A DNA stretch of 6,144 nt, taken from NCBI GenBank assembly GCA_024642445.1, contig JAHEBG010000079.1, positions 1-6,144 of the forward strand, written 5' to 3'. The notes under the pieces were generated by a model that was not told the origin of the DNA, made no database searches, and was given only the letters and a program-made list of their open reading frames with translations. The position numbers and the translations under genes were made by a program. Within the stretch, counting starts at the first letter, position 1. Each line of letters begins with the position of its first letter. This document shows positions 5,690-6,144 of the stretch, piece after piece. The DNA is from Gammaproteobacteria bacterium. GTDB lineage: Bacteria; Pseudomonadota; Gammaproteobacteria; Xanthomonadales; Xanthomonadaceae.

Positions 5690-6144
5690 ATGTGTCCCAG
5701 CCGTTCCCCGAAAGGCAAAACCCGCGGATGGATTATTCCCGTAGGCGGTGCCGAAGTTAAAGAAAACAAGCCCGATATTCTCAGCCGTTTCGTGAAGGTG
5801 TGTGGTGGCAGCAAAGCCCGCATCGCCATCATTCCATCGGCCAGCCGTTTGTTGGAAACCGGCCCGAAATACGAACGAATTTTCAAAGCCTTGGGTGCAA
5901 AATCTGCGGTTTCTGTGGATTTCGAACAGCGCAAACATGCCTCGGATCCCGAACGATTGGCGGTATTTGACGGCGTTACCGGCATATTCCTTACCGGCGG
6001 TAGCCAGTTGCGCTTGGCCACATTGCTGGGTGGCACACCGGTAGCCAAACGTCTGCGCGAACTCAACGCGGCAGGGGTGCATATCTGCGGCACCAGCGCC
6101 GGTGCCAGTTTCATCAGCGAACACATGATCGCCTTCGGCGAAGA
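5690..6144 (+). CDS. cphB: Cyanophycinase, peptidase S51 family (3' end outside window)
   Basis: Cyanophycinase is a cytoplasmic serine exopeptidase that cuts cyanophycin (an aspartate backbone with arginine side groups) into beta-Asp-Arg dipeptides, which isoaspartyl dipeptidases then split. The first 151 residues are present and the frame is open at the window end; the family is usually about 270 residues or more. Visible are the N-terminal GWIIPVGGAEVKE (13-25), ARIAIIPSAS, the FLTGGSQLRL loop (GGSQ, Q106) and GTSAGAS with the nucleophile S136, close to Ser132 of the characterised cyanobacterial enzyme. The C-terminal Asp/Gln/Arg substrate residues lie beyond the window. Dipeptidase E is the other S51 branch, but GGSQ and GTSAGAS fit cyanophycinase better. 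The gene is divergent from asnB across 217 bases. A cyanophycin synthetase gene often lies beside cphB and may follow to the right. Confidence 0.85.
   Translation, partial: MCPSRSPKGKTRGWIIPVGGAEVKENKPDILSRFVKVCGGSKARIAIIPSASRLLETGPKYERIFKALGAKSAVSVDFEQRKHASDPERLAVFDGVTGIFLTGGSQLRLATLLGGTPVAKRLRELNAAGVHICGTSAGASFISEHMIAFGE

Noticed and set aside
5569..6126. Two overlapping - strand frames opposite the cyanophycinase gene
   Set aside because: The + strand frame here has clear S51 motifs (GGSQ, GTSAGAS). The - strand frames look like its shadows.
1..6144. Neisseria-type DNA uptake sequences
   Set aside because: Neither GCCGTCTGAA nor the close variants I know were found on either strand, so they cannot be used to place the organism in Neisseriaceae.

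Overview
The window looks like chromosomal DNA of a Gram-negative proteobacterium, gamma or beta. The support is a lipid A gene (LpxH), a neighbouring cyclophilin/LpxH pair of the kind seen in gammaproteobacteria, a lipoprotein signal peptide and a DUF3465 protein. Base composition is moderately GC-rich by eye. I could not name the genus. There are no tRNA, rRNA, CRISPR or insertion-sequence signatures, and almost every base is coding.

Layout. (1) On the + strand, the 3' part of purF (purine synthesis) runs in from the left edge and overlaps by 26 bases a ferritin-like DUF455 gene, which ends at 1449. (2) On the - strand, reading from 5472 down to 1427, a tightly packed series encodes an AsnB-type asparagine synthetase, a GNAT acetyltransferase, a membrane-anchored or exported DUF3465 protein, a lipoprotein cyclophilin and LpxH. 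The gaps are 56, 3, 37 and 2 bases, so these may be one operon or two. The tail of lpxH overlaps the tail of the DUF455 gene by 23 bases in convergent orientation. (3) From 5690 to the right edge, on the + strand, is the first part of a cyanophycinase (peptidase S51, CphB-like) that runs out of the window.

The most interesting part is the right end. Asparagine synthetase and cyanophycinase diverge from one 217-base intergenic region. Cyanophycin is an aspartate/arginine nitrogen-storage polymer, cyanophycinase starts its breakdown, and AsnB consumes aspartate, so the pair suggests linked control of aspartate and nitrogen. The shared region holds three TTGCCG-containing elements, an extended -10 candidate for asnB and a perfect dyad centred about 40 bases upstream of the predicted asnB transcription start. 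A cyanophycin synthetase gene would be expected beyond the right edge, but it cannot be seen.

Smaller oddities are an AsnB synthetase motif GEVSDEIFGY in place of the usual GEGSDE-FGGY, a cyclophilin with substituted active-site hydrophobic residues, and an ATG-TGA start-stop overlapping the GTG start of lpxH.
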